A stretch of DNA of 9,047 nt from Flammeovirgaceae bacterium (lineage in GTDB: Bacteria > Bacteroidota > Bacteroidia > Cytophagales > Cyclobacteriaceae). Where the stretch lies: NCBI GenBank assembly GCA_947457025.1, contig CANGUI010000054.1:1-9047 (forward strand). Reading direction: 5' to 3'. Shown here one piece after another: positions 1-6,915 of this stretch; positions within the stretch are counted from its first letter, which is position 1; every line of letters begins with the position of its first letter. Below the pieces are notes generated by a model that did not search any database, had not been told where the DNA came from, and was given only the letters and a program-made list of their open reading frames with translations. The translations under genes and the position numbers were made by a program.

Positions 1-31
1 CCTTTATTTAAATCTGTGTAGAATATATTCA

Positions 32-1570
32 TCATCGGTTCCTGCCTGATGTACCGAGCTCATAATTGGTTTTACCGGTATTTACAATCAAAATCTTCGC
101 GTCGGGAGTCAGGTCCTGCCGGTTTTGCAAAAGGAGAGCGAGACCCGCAATGCCACTCGGTTCACAGGCAATGCCCTGGTCGGTGGCCAGCACGAGTGCT
201 TCTTCAATGAACTCTTCTTCCAGTTCCAGGATTGCTGAGTTTCTCCCAATCCGGTGATTGGCGATGAGCGAATGGATGTAATCGTAATAATCTTTCAGGC
301 TGGGCAGGTGGTAGGAAAACAACTTATCCAGCCGGCTGTTGGCGTTACGCGTGGTAGCACCGTAGAAGTTACACTGGCTAATTGTGTTGATGTCTCCGCG
401 GAATCGTGGATCATGTTTGTAGATGCGGTTATTGAATTCCCGCTCGGCTATGATCAACACGTTAACGAAGAGATCGCCAGTACCAAACGGGATAAAACAA
501 TGTTGTGGATTTTCGTTGAGGATTTCATACGAGAGCCAGTCGTAATAGTTATCGTTGTAGCGGTCCAGGATTTCGCGGTAGGTAATGTCGATGCCGGTGG
601 TGTTGTCGGTCAGCGCTTTGATTTCCGTGCTCGTGAGCGGCTTTTGAGCGAGGTCGGTTTCATACACCACGCACCCCATATTGCGCAAGCTCGTGTTGAT
701 CTCCGGCTTCAGGCGGTGATCTACCAGCACTTTCAATATGGTGTTCACGCGGAAGAGGTTGAAAAAATGCTGGATCGCCACAGCCGCGCTGCCGGATGAA
801 ATGAGGGAAATTTCTTTGATGTTATAGCGCTTAGCCTTAATTACTACCTCCCAAGCCATACGGGCTTTATGCGTCCCGGTTGGATTAGTGCTTTCATCTT
901 TCAGCCACACATTGGTAAAGCCGGGAACAGTGATGGAAAAGGTGCGTGAGGCCGGAAACTGTGGATTGAAGAAGGGCCGCGGCGGGAACTCTGGCTTATC
1001 GGGATTATTAAATGAAGGAATGCTGAGATCACCCCCGACATCAAGACTTTCTTCACGGTCCTGCGGCTCATCGAGCAGTTGCTTTTTCATGATCTCCATC
1101 TCTTTACCCGACAGTTTCTGGAGCAGCAGGTCAGCCACTTTGTTGGCAAACGAGTCGAGGTTGGCGGGCGGCGCCGGCATCGTTGCCGTTTCCGGTTTGT
1201 CGGTATCCAATAAGGGCAGGTACTTCTCTCTAAATCCATGTAGGATCACGCCGTTCCAATCGTACTGGTTACCGGTGGCATATAAGCACAGAAAATCGCG
1301 TAGCGACTTGGTGGCACCGGGGGGGCTTTTCAGATTGAAGGCTCTGCGCAACAGGTCTTCGGTGGGACCCTGCGGGTATTGCAGCAATAACGTGGGGTGC
1401 TTCTCTTTGTGTCGCTCCAGAAACTTATGCAAGGCTTTTTGCAGCATGGGGATAAAACTCCATTTACCCGTTCCCCGCGAACGATTAATGAACTCCGAGT
1501 CATTGAAGGTTTTGCGCACGAGGTCCAGAATCTCCTGGGGCATAACTTTGGCAGTAGCTTTTTTTGACAT
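32..1570 (-). CDS. PLP-dependent (fold type II) enzyme homologue with N-terminal extension
   Basis: The 512-residue protein carries, from about residue 205 to the end, a fold-type II PLP domain of the threonine synthase / threonine dehydratase / cysteine synthase superfamily. Visible motifs are LKDESTNPTGTHKAR at 223-237, where Lys235 is the expected Schiff-base lysine, a phosphate-loop-like SSGSAAVA at 258-265, FGTGDLF at 362-368 and CEPSGIAGLALL at 469-480. In catalytic relatives the loop usually reads SSGNAG or similar; the Asn that contacts the PLP ring is Ser here, so activity or substrate may differ. Residues 1-120 form an extra domain not found in those enzymes, followed by a Pro-rich and charged linker. 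The substrate cannot be named from sequence. The gene diverges from the glycosyltransferase and starts at the first ATG; no strong ribosome-binding site precedes it. The superfamily is certain, the function is not. Confidence 0.85.
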   Translation of the reverse strand: MSKKATAKVMPQEILDLVRKTFNDSEFINRSRGTGKWSFIPMLQKALHKFLERHKEKHPTLLLQYPQGPTEDLLRRAFNLKSPPGATKSLRDFLCLYATGNQYDWNGVILHGFREKYLPLLDTDKPETATMPAPPANLDSFANKVADLLLQKLSGKEMEIMKKQLLDEPQDREESLDVGGDLSIPSFNNPDKPEFPPRPFFNPQFPASRTFSITVPGFTNVWLKDESTNPTGTHKARMAWEVVIKAKRYNIKEISLISSGSAAVAIQHFFNLFRVNTILKVLVDHRLKPEINTSLRNMGCVVYETDLAQKPLTSTEIKALTDNTTGIDITYREILDRYNDNYYDWLSYEILNENPQHCFIPFGTGDLFVNVLIIAEREFNNRIYKHDPRFRGDINTISQCNFYGATTRNANSRLDKLFSYHLPSLKDYYDYIHSLIANHRIGRNSAILELEEEFIEEALVLATDQGIACEPSGIAGLALLLQNRQDLTPDAKILIVNTGKTNYELGTSGRNR

Positions 1571-2098
1571 ACGAATCTGTCTGGTAACCGAAAGGTAAAA
1601 CGAATTCGAAAAGTATCCGCCATCGGCTTACCCCTTATTTGCCGCGGACATCGGGGAGTCTCCTTTTGGCCTGGAGAATACATTCCTGCCAGCCTCTGCT
1701 CCACTGAACCTAATTTCGACAAAATCCTCCGTTTCGCCACGGATTTAAGCCGAAGATCTTAGTTTGTGTAACAATTACTCGATTTGTAGGAATTGCTGGA
1801 AGGTAAATCAGGCTTTTCTCAGGCAACAGCCAAACACTTTGTACCCGCCATGTAGTATTTGTCGGCAATCGGCTTATACTCCAGTCGGGTAGCAGGCGCA
1901 CCCCGCACTGTACTAAGGCAACTTATGCTAATTTAATCGTACAGTAAGAATACGATAACAGTGTTTGCATCCGAAACCAGAAGCCCAGCACCCGCTATCG
2001 TTTTACTGTGGCAGCTACAAACCGGCCATTCCAGCCACCGCGGTAGCCTATCTCGCGTTTGGGTGCGCTGCCGGTATACCTGGGCGGGTGTATTTCTT
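1571..2098. other. Intergenic region without a convincing gene
   Basis: About 530 bases separate the divergent PLP-enzyme and glycosyltransferase genes. Short open frames exist on both strands, but none has recognisable protein features. Two minus-strand near-matches to the TAnnTTTG promoter box, each with one mismatch (TACCTTTC at 1590-1597 and TACTTTTC at 1608-1615), could serve the PLP gene. The 9-mer ATCGGCTTA occurs twice (about 1622 and 1868), which may be chance. No hairpin plus T-tract terminator was seen. Confidence 0.5.
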
Positions 2099-2106
2099 TA
2101 TCTTTG
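2099..2106 (+). promoter_or_regulatory. Bacteroidota -7 promoter box of the glycosyltransferase
   Basis: TATCTTTG exactly matches the Bacteroidota -7 consensus TAnnTTTG and lies 15 nt before the ATG at 2122. No good TTG element is found at the usual 19-20 nt upstream. The position supports the ATG at 2122 rather than the in-frame TTG at 2059, which lies upstream of the box. Confidence 0.6.
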
Positions 2107-2121
2107 AACCGGGAAAAGTTC

Positions 2122-4332
2122 ATGATAAAAATCAGCGCCGTTATCATCACGTACAATGAAGAGCGAAACATCGCACGCTGCATCGACTCTGTGCGGGCGG
2201 TTGCAGATGAAATCGTGGTGTTGGACAGTAGGTCAACCGACCGGACCAAAGCCATCTGCCTGGAGAAGGGAGTACGCTTTTTTGAACAGGAGTTTCTGGG
2301 CTATGCGCGGCAAAAGAACCGCGCCTTATCTCACGCTTCCAACGATATTATCCTCTCCCTGGATGCCGATGAGTATTTGTCGTCCGAACTGACGCAGTCG
2401 ATCCTGAATGTGAAAGCAAATTGGGTGTACGACGGCTACCGTGTAAACCGCCTCTCGAGCCTGGGGGGCACGTGGATCAAAACCTGTGGCTGGTATCCGG
2501 ATCAAAAGCTCCGGCTGTGGGACCGCAGAAAAGGGAAGTGGGAAGGTGACGCCGTTCATGAGCGGGTCGAAATGTTCACGGAGGCAACACTTGGCCACTT
2601 GAAGGGCGATTTATTTCATCGCTCGTATGATAATATCTCTCAGTTTCTGCTCAAAAATCAGATTTACTCAACCATCCACGCCCATGTAAACCGCTACCGG
2701 GCACACTCCAGCGTATTCAAAATCCTATATAAAACGCTTTTTGCTTTTTTCAAGGCGTACATCCTGCGGGCTGGCATCCTCGATGGCTACAAAGGGTTGG
2801 TGATTTCCGGCTCTACGGCACACTGGGTGTTTTACAAGTATGCGAAGCTGCTCGAGGCCAACAATAATGTGCGTACCTCGGTACTGATTCTGCACGATGA
2901 GCCGACTAACGATTCCCTGATCCGCATGCTTCATGCACTCCGGATTCAAACGGAGTTACCCGATGAGGTCGTACTTGTTACCCCACACGCTACCTTTCTT
3001 GAGGAGTCGCACATTATGCGGTTTCCGGTGCCGGTAAAAGAGCTGGTGCCCGAGTCCGGCATTGGCGGTAATGAAATTATACGGCAGGCGCTGGAAGAGT
3101 ACCTGATTGTGGTGAAAAGCACCACCCCTTTGGACCATCGTTTCGTGGCCGGGCATCGCCAGCTGGCTTGGCGAAATCGGATCGTGGCAGGAGGAAAGTC
3201 GCAAGAACTTCTCCCCTCTTTTTCGTGGCAGGCTGAGGTGAACAACGGCGGTGTGTCGTTCTGGAAGGACGACTTCGACAATGTGCTGCTGTACCTGGAT
3301 ATGCCAGTCGTCACCCGACCTTTACCCCTGCGCCAGGTAGAGGATAACCACAAATCGGTATCGGTGGTCATCCCCAACTACAATGGCCGGCATTTATTCG
3401 AGCACACGCTGCCACCGCTCCTCGAGGCACTGCGGCTGGCTGATCTTGACTATGAAGTGATTGTTGTAGACGACTGCTCCACAGACAACTCGGTGGATTT
3501 CCTTCGACAGAACTTCCCCGAAGTCCGCATCATCCGTAACGAAATCAATCGCGGCTTTTCGCCCACCATCAACCGAGGCATTCGGGCTGCCACCCGCGAC
3601 CTGGTGCACTTACTCAACAGTGATGTGAAACTGTTACCCGATTATTACACTCATCTGCTGCCTTACTTTCAGCAATCCGATACCTTCGGAGTAATGGGGC
3701 GCATCGTCAATTGGGATGACGACGGGATTCAGGACGGCGCCAAACTGCCCACTTTTCAAGGTGCCAAGATCAAAACCTTTAAGAACTATCTGCCGCTCGA
3801 AACACCTTTTCCAAAAGGAATCCTGACTATGTATCTGTCGGGGGCCGAAGCACTTGTTAATCGCCAAAAACTGATAACTCTCGGGGGCTTCGATGAGCTC
3901 TTCGCCCCTTACTACATCGAAGATTACGAACTATCACTCCGGGCCTGGCGAATGGGGTGGAAATGTTACTATGAGCACCAGTCCGTATGCCGCCACAGAA
4001 CCAGCTCCTCCATACGGAGTAAAAGCCGCAAGCGCCAAATTCAGACCATCTATTACCGCAACAAAATTTTCCTGCACGCCATCCACCTGCCGAAATCCCA
4101 GATGATCATTTACTTTCCCCAATTGGTGTTGGAGTGCCTGGCCCGGCTGCTTTCTTTTCGTTTTCACTACCTGCAATCAATATTCCTCTACCTGAAAGAC
4201 CGGCGGCGGTGCATCACATCCCGTGCGCGCTTCGAAGCCATTCTGGCGGAGGCTCCGGGTCAACAATCCCTCGATCAAGTGGCATCCGGCATCCGGCAGA
4301 GTTTGAATCGGATGATGATCTGGAGGTTTTGA
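2122..4332 (+). CDS. Multidomain family 2 glycosyltransferase (WaaE-like plus rhamnosyltransferase-like)
   Basis: The 736-residue protein probably builds a surface polysaccharide or LPS-type glycan from nucleotide sugars at the cytoplasmic face. Residues 1-245 are a complete WaaE/KdtX-like GT2 domain: SAVIITYNEE at 5-14, VVLDSRSTDRT at 32-42 and the metal-binding DADE at 81-84. Residues about 251-400 resemble a GT-A fold again (SVLILHDE, then QTELPDEVVLV, then a segment ending FVAGHRQLAWRNRIVAG), but the DxD position reads KST. Residues 411 to about 655 are a WbbL-like domain: VSVVIPNYNG at 413-422, VVDDCSTDNS at 448-457, LLNSD at 497-501, and GGFDELF followed by the IEDYELSLRAWRMGW acceptor-site motif at 588-613. 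A hydrophobic stretch at about 661-690 may contact the membrane. I chose the ATG at 2122 because the first beta strand begins directly after it. Donor and acceptor sugars are unknown. Confidence 0.88.
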   Translation: MIKISAVIITYNEERNIARCIDSVRAVADEIVVLDSRSTDRTKAICLEKGVRFFEQEFLGYARQKNRALSHASNDIILSLDADEYLSSELTQSILNVKANWVYDGYRVNRLSSLGGTWIKTCGWYPDQKLRLWDRRKGKWEGDAVHERVEMFTEATLGHLKGDLFHRSYDNISQFLLKNQIYSTIHAHVNRYRAHSSVFKILYKTLFAFFKAYILRAGILDGYKGLVISGSTAHWVFYKYAKLLEANNNVRTSVLILHDEPTNDSLIRMLHALRIQTELPDEVVLVTPHATFLEESHIMRFPVPVKELVPESGIGGNEIIRQALEEYLIVVKSTTPLDHRFVAGHRQLAWRNRIVAGGKSQELLPSFSWQAEVNNGGVSFWKDDFDNVLLYLDMPVVTRPLPLRQVEDNHKSVSVVIPNYNGRHLFEHTLPPLLEALRLADLDYEVIVVDDCSTDNSVDFLRQNFPEVRIIRNEINRGFSPTINRGIRAATRDLVHLLNSDVKLLPDYYTHLLPYFQQSDTFGVMGRIVNWDDDGIQDGAKLPTFQGAKIKTFKNYLPLETPFPKGILTMYLSGAEALVNRQKLITLGGFDELFAPYYIEDYELSLRAWRMGWKCYYEHQSVCRHRTSSSIRSKSRKRQIQTIYYRNKIFLHAIHLPKSQMIIYFPQLVLECLARLLSFRFHYLQSIFLYLKDRRRCITSRARFEAILAEAPGQQSLDQVASGIRQSLNRMMIWRF

Positions 4333-4362
4333 ACAGGTGTAGGGTTCCACCCGCCGGTTTAC

Positions 4363-4370
4363 TATTTTTG
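4363..4370 (+). promoter_or_regulatory. Bacteroidota -7 promoter box of the sigma/anti-sigma/gmk operon
   Basis: TATTTTTG exactly matches TAnnTTTG and ends 8 nt before the sigma-factor ATG. Transcription would start almost at the ATG, giving a nearly leaderless message. No canonical TTG lies at the expected upstream spacing. This would be the housekeeping-type promoter; no additional ECF-type autoregulated promoter could be assigned by eye. Confidence 0.6.
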
Positions 4371-4378
4371 CCTCGCTG

Positions 4379-4963
4379 ATGGACGAAATCTCCCGACACG
4401 TTTATTCCGAAGAGGAAAAGAACCACATCTTCAATGAGGAATTTTTGCCGCTCATCCACTCCATGTACAACTTCGGGTACCGTTTGACGCTTGATGCAGA
4501 CGACGCCAAAGACCTGGTGCAGGACACCTACCTGAAAGCCTACCGGTTCATCAACTCCTTTCAAAAAGGAACTAATGCCAAAGCGTGGCTGTTCCGGATT
4601 CTGAAAAACAGCTTTATTAATGACTACCGAAAAAAAAGCAAGGAGCCCGGTAAAGTCGACTATCAGGAGGTGGAGGCCTATTACAATTCCGATGAGGTGG
4701 ACCGGCAAATCACCCCTGACCTGCGCGTAGAATCGCTGAAGGATATGATCGGAGACGAAATTTCCAATGCGCTGAATTCTCTGGAAGTGGATTTCCGCAC
4801 GGTGATCATACTCTGTGATCTGGAAGGATTTACGTATGAGGAAATGGCCAAGATACTCGACATACCAATCGGTACCGTACGCAGCCGTCTGCACCGTGCG
4901 CGCCAACTCTTGAAAGAAAAACTCAGTAGCTACGCCCGCTCGATGGGTTATAAAAACACCTGA
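4379..4963 (+). CDS. ECF RNA polymerase sigma factor, SigR-like
   Basis: This 194-residue protein is an ECF (group 4) sigma-70 factor that would direct RNA polymerase to a specific regulon. The sigma-2 region covers about residues 20-90, including DAKDLVQDTYLKAYRF at 42-57 and a core-binding/-10 recognition segment that ends in AWLFRILKNSFINDYRKK. The sigma-4 helix-turn-helix spans about 135-183, with DLEGFTYEEMAKILDIPIGT followed by VRSRLHRARQLLKEKL. The phrase FQKGTNAKAWLFRILKNSFIN strongly recalls the actinobacterial SigR/SigH group, which answers disulfide stress. The downstream zinc anti-sigma gene starts 4 nt after the stop codon, as expected of a regulator-partner pair. The ECF assignment is very secure; the SigR-like subgroup rests on motif resemblance and the partner. 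Confidence 0.95.
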   Translation: MDEISRHVYSEEEKNHIFNEEFLPLIHSMYNFGYRLTLDADDAKDLVQDTYLKAYRFINSFQKGTNAKAWLFRILKNSFINDYRKKSKEPGKVDYQEVEAYYNSDEVDRQITPDLRVESLKDMIGDEISNALNSLEVDFRTVIILCDLEGFTYEEMAKILDIPIGTVRSRLHRARQLLKEKLSSYARSMGYKNT

Positions 4964-4966
4964 CCG

Positions 4967-5233
4967 ATGAATACTCCTTTCAACCCTTTTACGCTACCGG
5001 GCGGCGAGGCTCCCACCTGTATAGAAATGCTGCAACTTATTCTCGATGGAGAGTCTACCCGTGAACAGCTCGAATATTTTGTGCTTCATATGGAGCAGTG
5101 CCCCCCCTGCTTTCAGTCGTATGAAGTGGATATGCAAATCCGCCAGTTGCTAAAGTCCAAATGCTGCCGGGAGGCCCCCTCAGGACTTAAGGAGGCCATA
5201 CAAATTAAACTCAACGGGCAAATCAATTTCTGA
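4967..5233 (+). CDS. Zinc-binding anti-sigma factor, RsrA-like
   Basis: The 88-residue soluble protein has the ZAS (zinc-binding anti-sigma) pattern: Cys18 followed by an LDGE-type segment, then His41-x3-Cys45-x2-Cys48, and a C-terminal Cys66-Cys67 pair before PSGLKEAI. In Streptomyces RsrA an equivalent His-x3-Cys-x2-Cys core, an upstream Cys and a C-terminal Cys-Cys pair are present, and oxidation of the zinc cysteines releases SigR. The spacing here is nearly the same, and there is no transmembrane segment, so a cytoplasmic redox sensor is the natural inference. It presumably binds and silences the sigma factor encoded directly upstream. The ATG follows the sigma stop codon by three bases, and the stop codon abuts the gmk start. 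The zinc anti-sigma class is secure; the redox role is inferred. Confidence 0.88.
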   Translation: MNTPFNPFTLPGGEAPTCIEMLQLILDGESTREQLEYFVLHMEQCPPCFQSYEVDMQIRQLLKSKCCREAPSGLKEAIQIKLNGQINF

Positions 5234-5809
5234 ATGGCCGGCAAGGCGATTATTTTTTCCGCCCCGTCTGGCTCCGGCAAAACCACCATCGTCAAATATC
5301 TTTTGGCCAACAATCACGATCTGGGGTTCTCCATTTCGGCCTCCACCCGTGACCGCCGCGGGCGAACCGAGCAACATGGCAAGGACTACTACTTCTTAAC
5401 ACCACAGGATTTTAAAGCACGCATTGACCGCCAGGAGTTTATCGAATGGGAAGAAGTCTATCCCGGCAACTACTACGGCACGCTGAAGTCTGAGATTGAG
5501 CGCATCTGGGCAGCGGGAAAGAACGTGATCTTCGATGTGGATGTAAAAGGAGGTGTGAATCTCAAAAAATACTTCGGCCAGAAAGCACTGGCTGTCTTTG
5601 TAAAAGTACCCTCGCTGGAAGTGCTGCGGGAACGCCTCACATCGCGGGGAACAGAAAGCCCCGAAGCCATTTCCGCCCGTCTTTTTAAAGCCGAGTTTGA
5701 GATGACGTTTCAAAATCAATTTGATGTAGTGCTGGTCAATCTCACCAAAGAACAGACATTGGAAGATGCACAAAAGCTGTATGATGATTTCAAAAACACA
5801 CAGCCGTGA
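5234..5809 (+). CDS. gmk: Guanylate kinase
   Basis: Guanylate kinase phosphorylates GMP or dGMP to the diphosphate with ATP in the cytoplasm, an essential step in GTP supply. The 191-residue length is normal. The Walker A loop APSGSGKTT lies at 10-18. The GMP-binding part shows [12 protein letters not shown] at 35-46 and the VYPGNYYGT segment. FDVDVKGG and [17 protein letters not shown] match the later nucleotide-binding and lid regions. One oddity is the TRxPR motif, where Pro is replaced by Arg (TRDRR). The ATG follows the anti-sigma stop codon with zero spacing (TGAATG), so it is cotranscribed and probably translationally coupled with the sigma/anti-sigma pair. In many Bacteroidota gmk is followed by nadD; here it is not. 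Confidence 0.97.
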   Translation: MAGKAIIFSAPSGSGKTTIVKYLLANNHDLGFSISASTRDRRGRTEQHGKDYYFLTPQDFKARIDRQEFIEWEEVYPGNYYGTLKSEIERIWAAGKNVIFDVDVKGGVNLKKYFGQKALAVFVKVPSLEVLRERLTSRGTESPEAISARLFKAEFEMTFQNQFDVVLVNLTKEQTLEDAQKLYDDFKNTQP

Positions 5810-5999
5810 ACGTGTTACCAAGATGCACGGCAGGCAGCTGGAGTAGCCCGCGGGTTATGCGCATAGAGCCGTTCATGACGCGCCATGCGATGAAAGGCCC
5901 CCGCTCGCGCCGTACCCATCCTGTGAGCATGCCGAACCCATGCCTGAAAACAAACACGATCCGAGAAATTATACGGGTCACATCCCCAACACTCGAATT
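5810..5999 (+). other. gmk-era intergenic region
   Basis: These 190 bases hold no recognisable gene, exact TAnnTTTG box or T-tract terminator. A short frame overlapping the gmk stop and an in-frame N-terminal extension of era from the ATG at 5940 are possible but unsupported. An interrupted CGCAT...ATGCG inverted repeat near 5860-5890 is too weak to call. Confidence 0.4.
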
Positions 6000-6875
6000 A
6001 TGCACCGGGCAGGTTTTGTAAGCATCATTGGTAAACCGAACGTAGGGAAGTCATCCCTCATGAACAAACTCGTAGGCGATTCGCTGTCGATCATCACTGC
6101 CAAAGCTCAGACTACCCGCCACCGGATAATGGGAATTTTGAACGGGGCTGATTTTCAGATCGTCTATTCTGACACACCAGGCCTGCTGGAGCCCCGCTAC
6201 ACGCTGCAGCAGGCGATGATGAACTATGTGAAAGTCTCGCTTGAGGACGCAGACGTTGTGCTATTGGTTACTGAATGGGGTGAAAAACTGGATGAACTGA
6301 TTACCGAGCGACTTCGGTTAGTGCGCGCCCCACTGGTGGTGATTGTCAATAAGGCCGACTTGGCACCCAACGAAAAAGCTGTTCAACAGCACATAGCCTA
6401 TTGGGCGGAAAAGGTGCCTGCAACCGCATACCTCGCCGTTTCGGCAAAGACAAGCGCGGGCGTTGATGCCATCCTTCCGGAAATCTTACGACACTTGCCC
6501 GAGCATCCCGGCTATTATCCAAAAGAAGAACTTACGGACAGAAGTGAGCGCTTCTTCGCTGCCGAGATTATCCGCGAGAAGATCTTCCTCAACTACGAAA
6601 AAGAGGTCCCCTACAGCACCGAGGTGTCCATCGAGAGCTTCAAGGACGACGGAAAACTGCTCAAAATCCGGGCGGTAATCTTTATTGAGCGCGATTCGCA
6701 AAAAGGAATTCTCATCGGAAGGGGTGGCGAGTCCCTGAAAAAAGTAGGCACGGAAGCACGTCACGACCTGGAGAAGTTCTTCAACCGAAAGGTATTTTTG
6801 GAAACTCACGTAAAAGTGGCCGAGAACTGGCGGAAGGAAACGGCACGGCTGCGCCAGTTCGGATATCTGGATTAA
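6000..6875 (+). CDS. era: GTPase Era
   Basis: Era is an essential GTPase that binds the 3' end of 16S rRNA and assists 30S subunit maturation. From the ATG at 6000 the protein is 291 residues, the usual length. The G motifs are G1 GKPNVGKS at 11-18, a G2 region QTTRHR at 37-42, G3 DTPG at 58-61 and G4 NKAD at 117-120, with SAKTSAG as G5. The C-terminal KH domain shows IGRGGESLKKVG with the GxxG loop at 240-243. I chose this start because Bacteroidota Era proteins typically begin with MHKAGFV-like sequence, matched here by MHRAGFV; an upstream in-frame ATG at 5940 would add 20 polar residues with no family counterpart. der follows 40 bases later. Confidence 0.96.
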   Translation: MHRAGFVSIIGKPNVGKSSLMNKLVGDSLSIITAKAQTTRHRIMGILNGADFQIVYSDTPGLLEPRYTLQQAMMNYVKVSLEDADVVLLVTEWGEKLDELITERLRLVRAPLVVIVNKADLAPNEKAVQQHIAYWAEKVPATAYLAVSAKTSAGVDAILPEILRHLPEHPGYYPKEELTDRSERFFAAEIIREKIFLNYEKEVPYSTEVSIESFKDDGKLLKIRAVIFIERDSQKGILIGRGGESLKKVGTEARHDLEKFFNRKVFLETHVKVAENWRKETARLRQFGYLD

Positions 6876-6899
6876 CCCTGCTGGTTCGGGTAAAGCAGC

Positions 6900-6907
6900 T
6901 ATCTTTG
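6900..6907 (+). promoter_or_regulatory. Bacteroidota -7 promoter box of der
   Basis: TATCTTTG exactly matches TAnnTTTG and ends 8 nt before the der ATG, inside the 40-base era-der gap. It suggests that der has its own promoter besides any read-through from era. As with the sigma gene, the transcript would be nearly leaderless. No clear TTG element is visible upstream. Confidence 0.55.
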
Positions 6908-6915
6908 CGCCCCCG

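Noticed and set aside
21..30. GAATATATTC palindrome just past the PLP gene stop codon
   Set aside because: The 10-base AT-rich palindrome has no loop or T-tract, so it is not a terminator and could be chance.
254..799. Plus-strand 181-codon open frame
   Set aside because: It lies fully antisense to the well-supported PLP enzyme gene and has no recognisable domain.
888..1598. Plus-strand 236-codon open frame
   Set aside because: It is antisense to the PLP gene; the Ser/Arg-rich composition is typical of a shadow frame.
1330..1901. Overlapping minus-strand frames extending upstream of the PLP gene
   Set aside because: They partly overlap the PLP gene in another frame, show no conserved motif, and give no clear remnant of a known protein.
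2059..2121. Upstream TTG start for the glycosyltransferase
   Set aside because: It lies before the -7 box, and the added 21 residues have no counterpart before the first GT2 beta strand.
4214..4906. Minus-strand 230-codon open frame
   Set aside because: It is antisense to the sigma-factor gene and the glycosyltransferase end, both of which are well supported.
5806..6021. Short plus-strand frame overlapping the gmk stop and the era start
   Set aside because: No recognisable motif; it overlaps the conserved start of Era in another frame.
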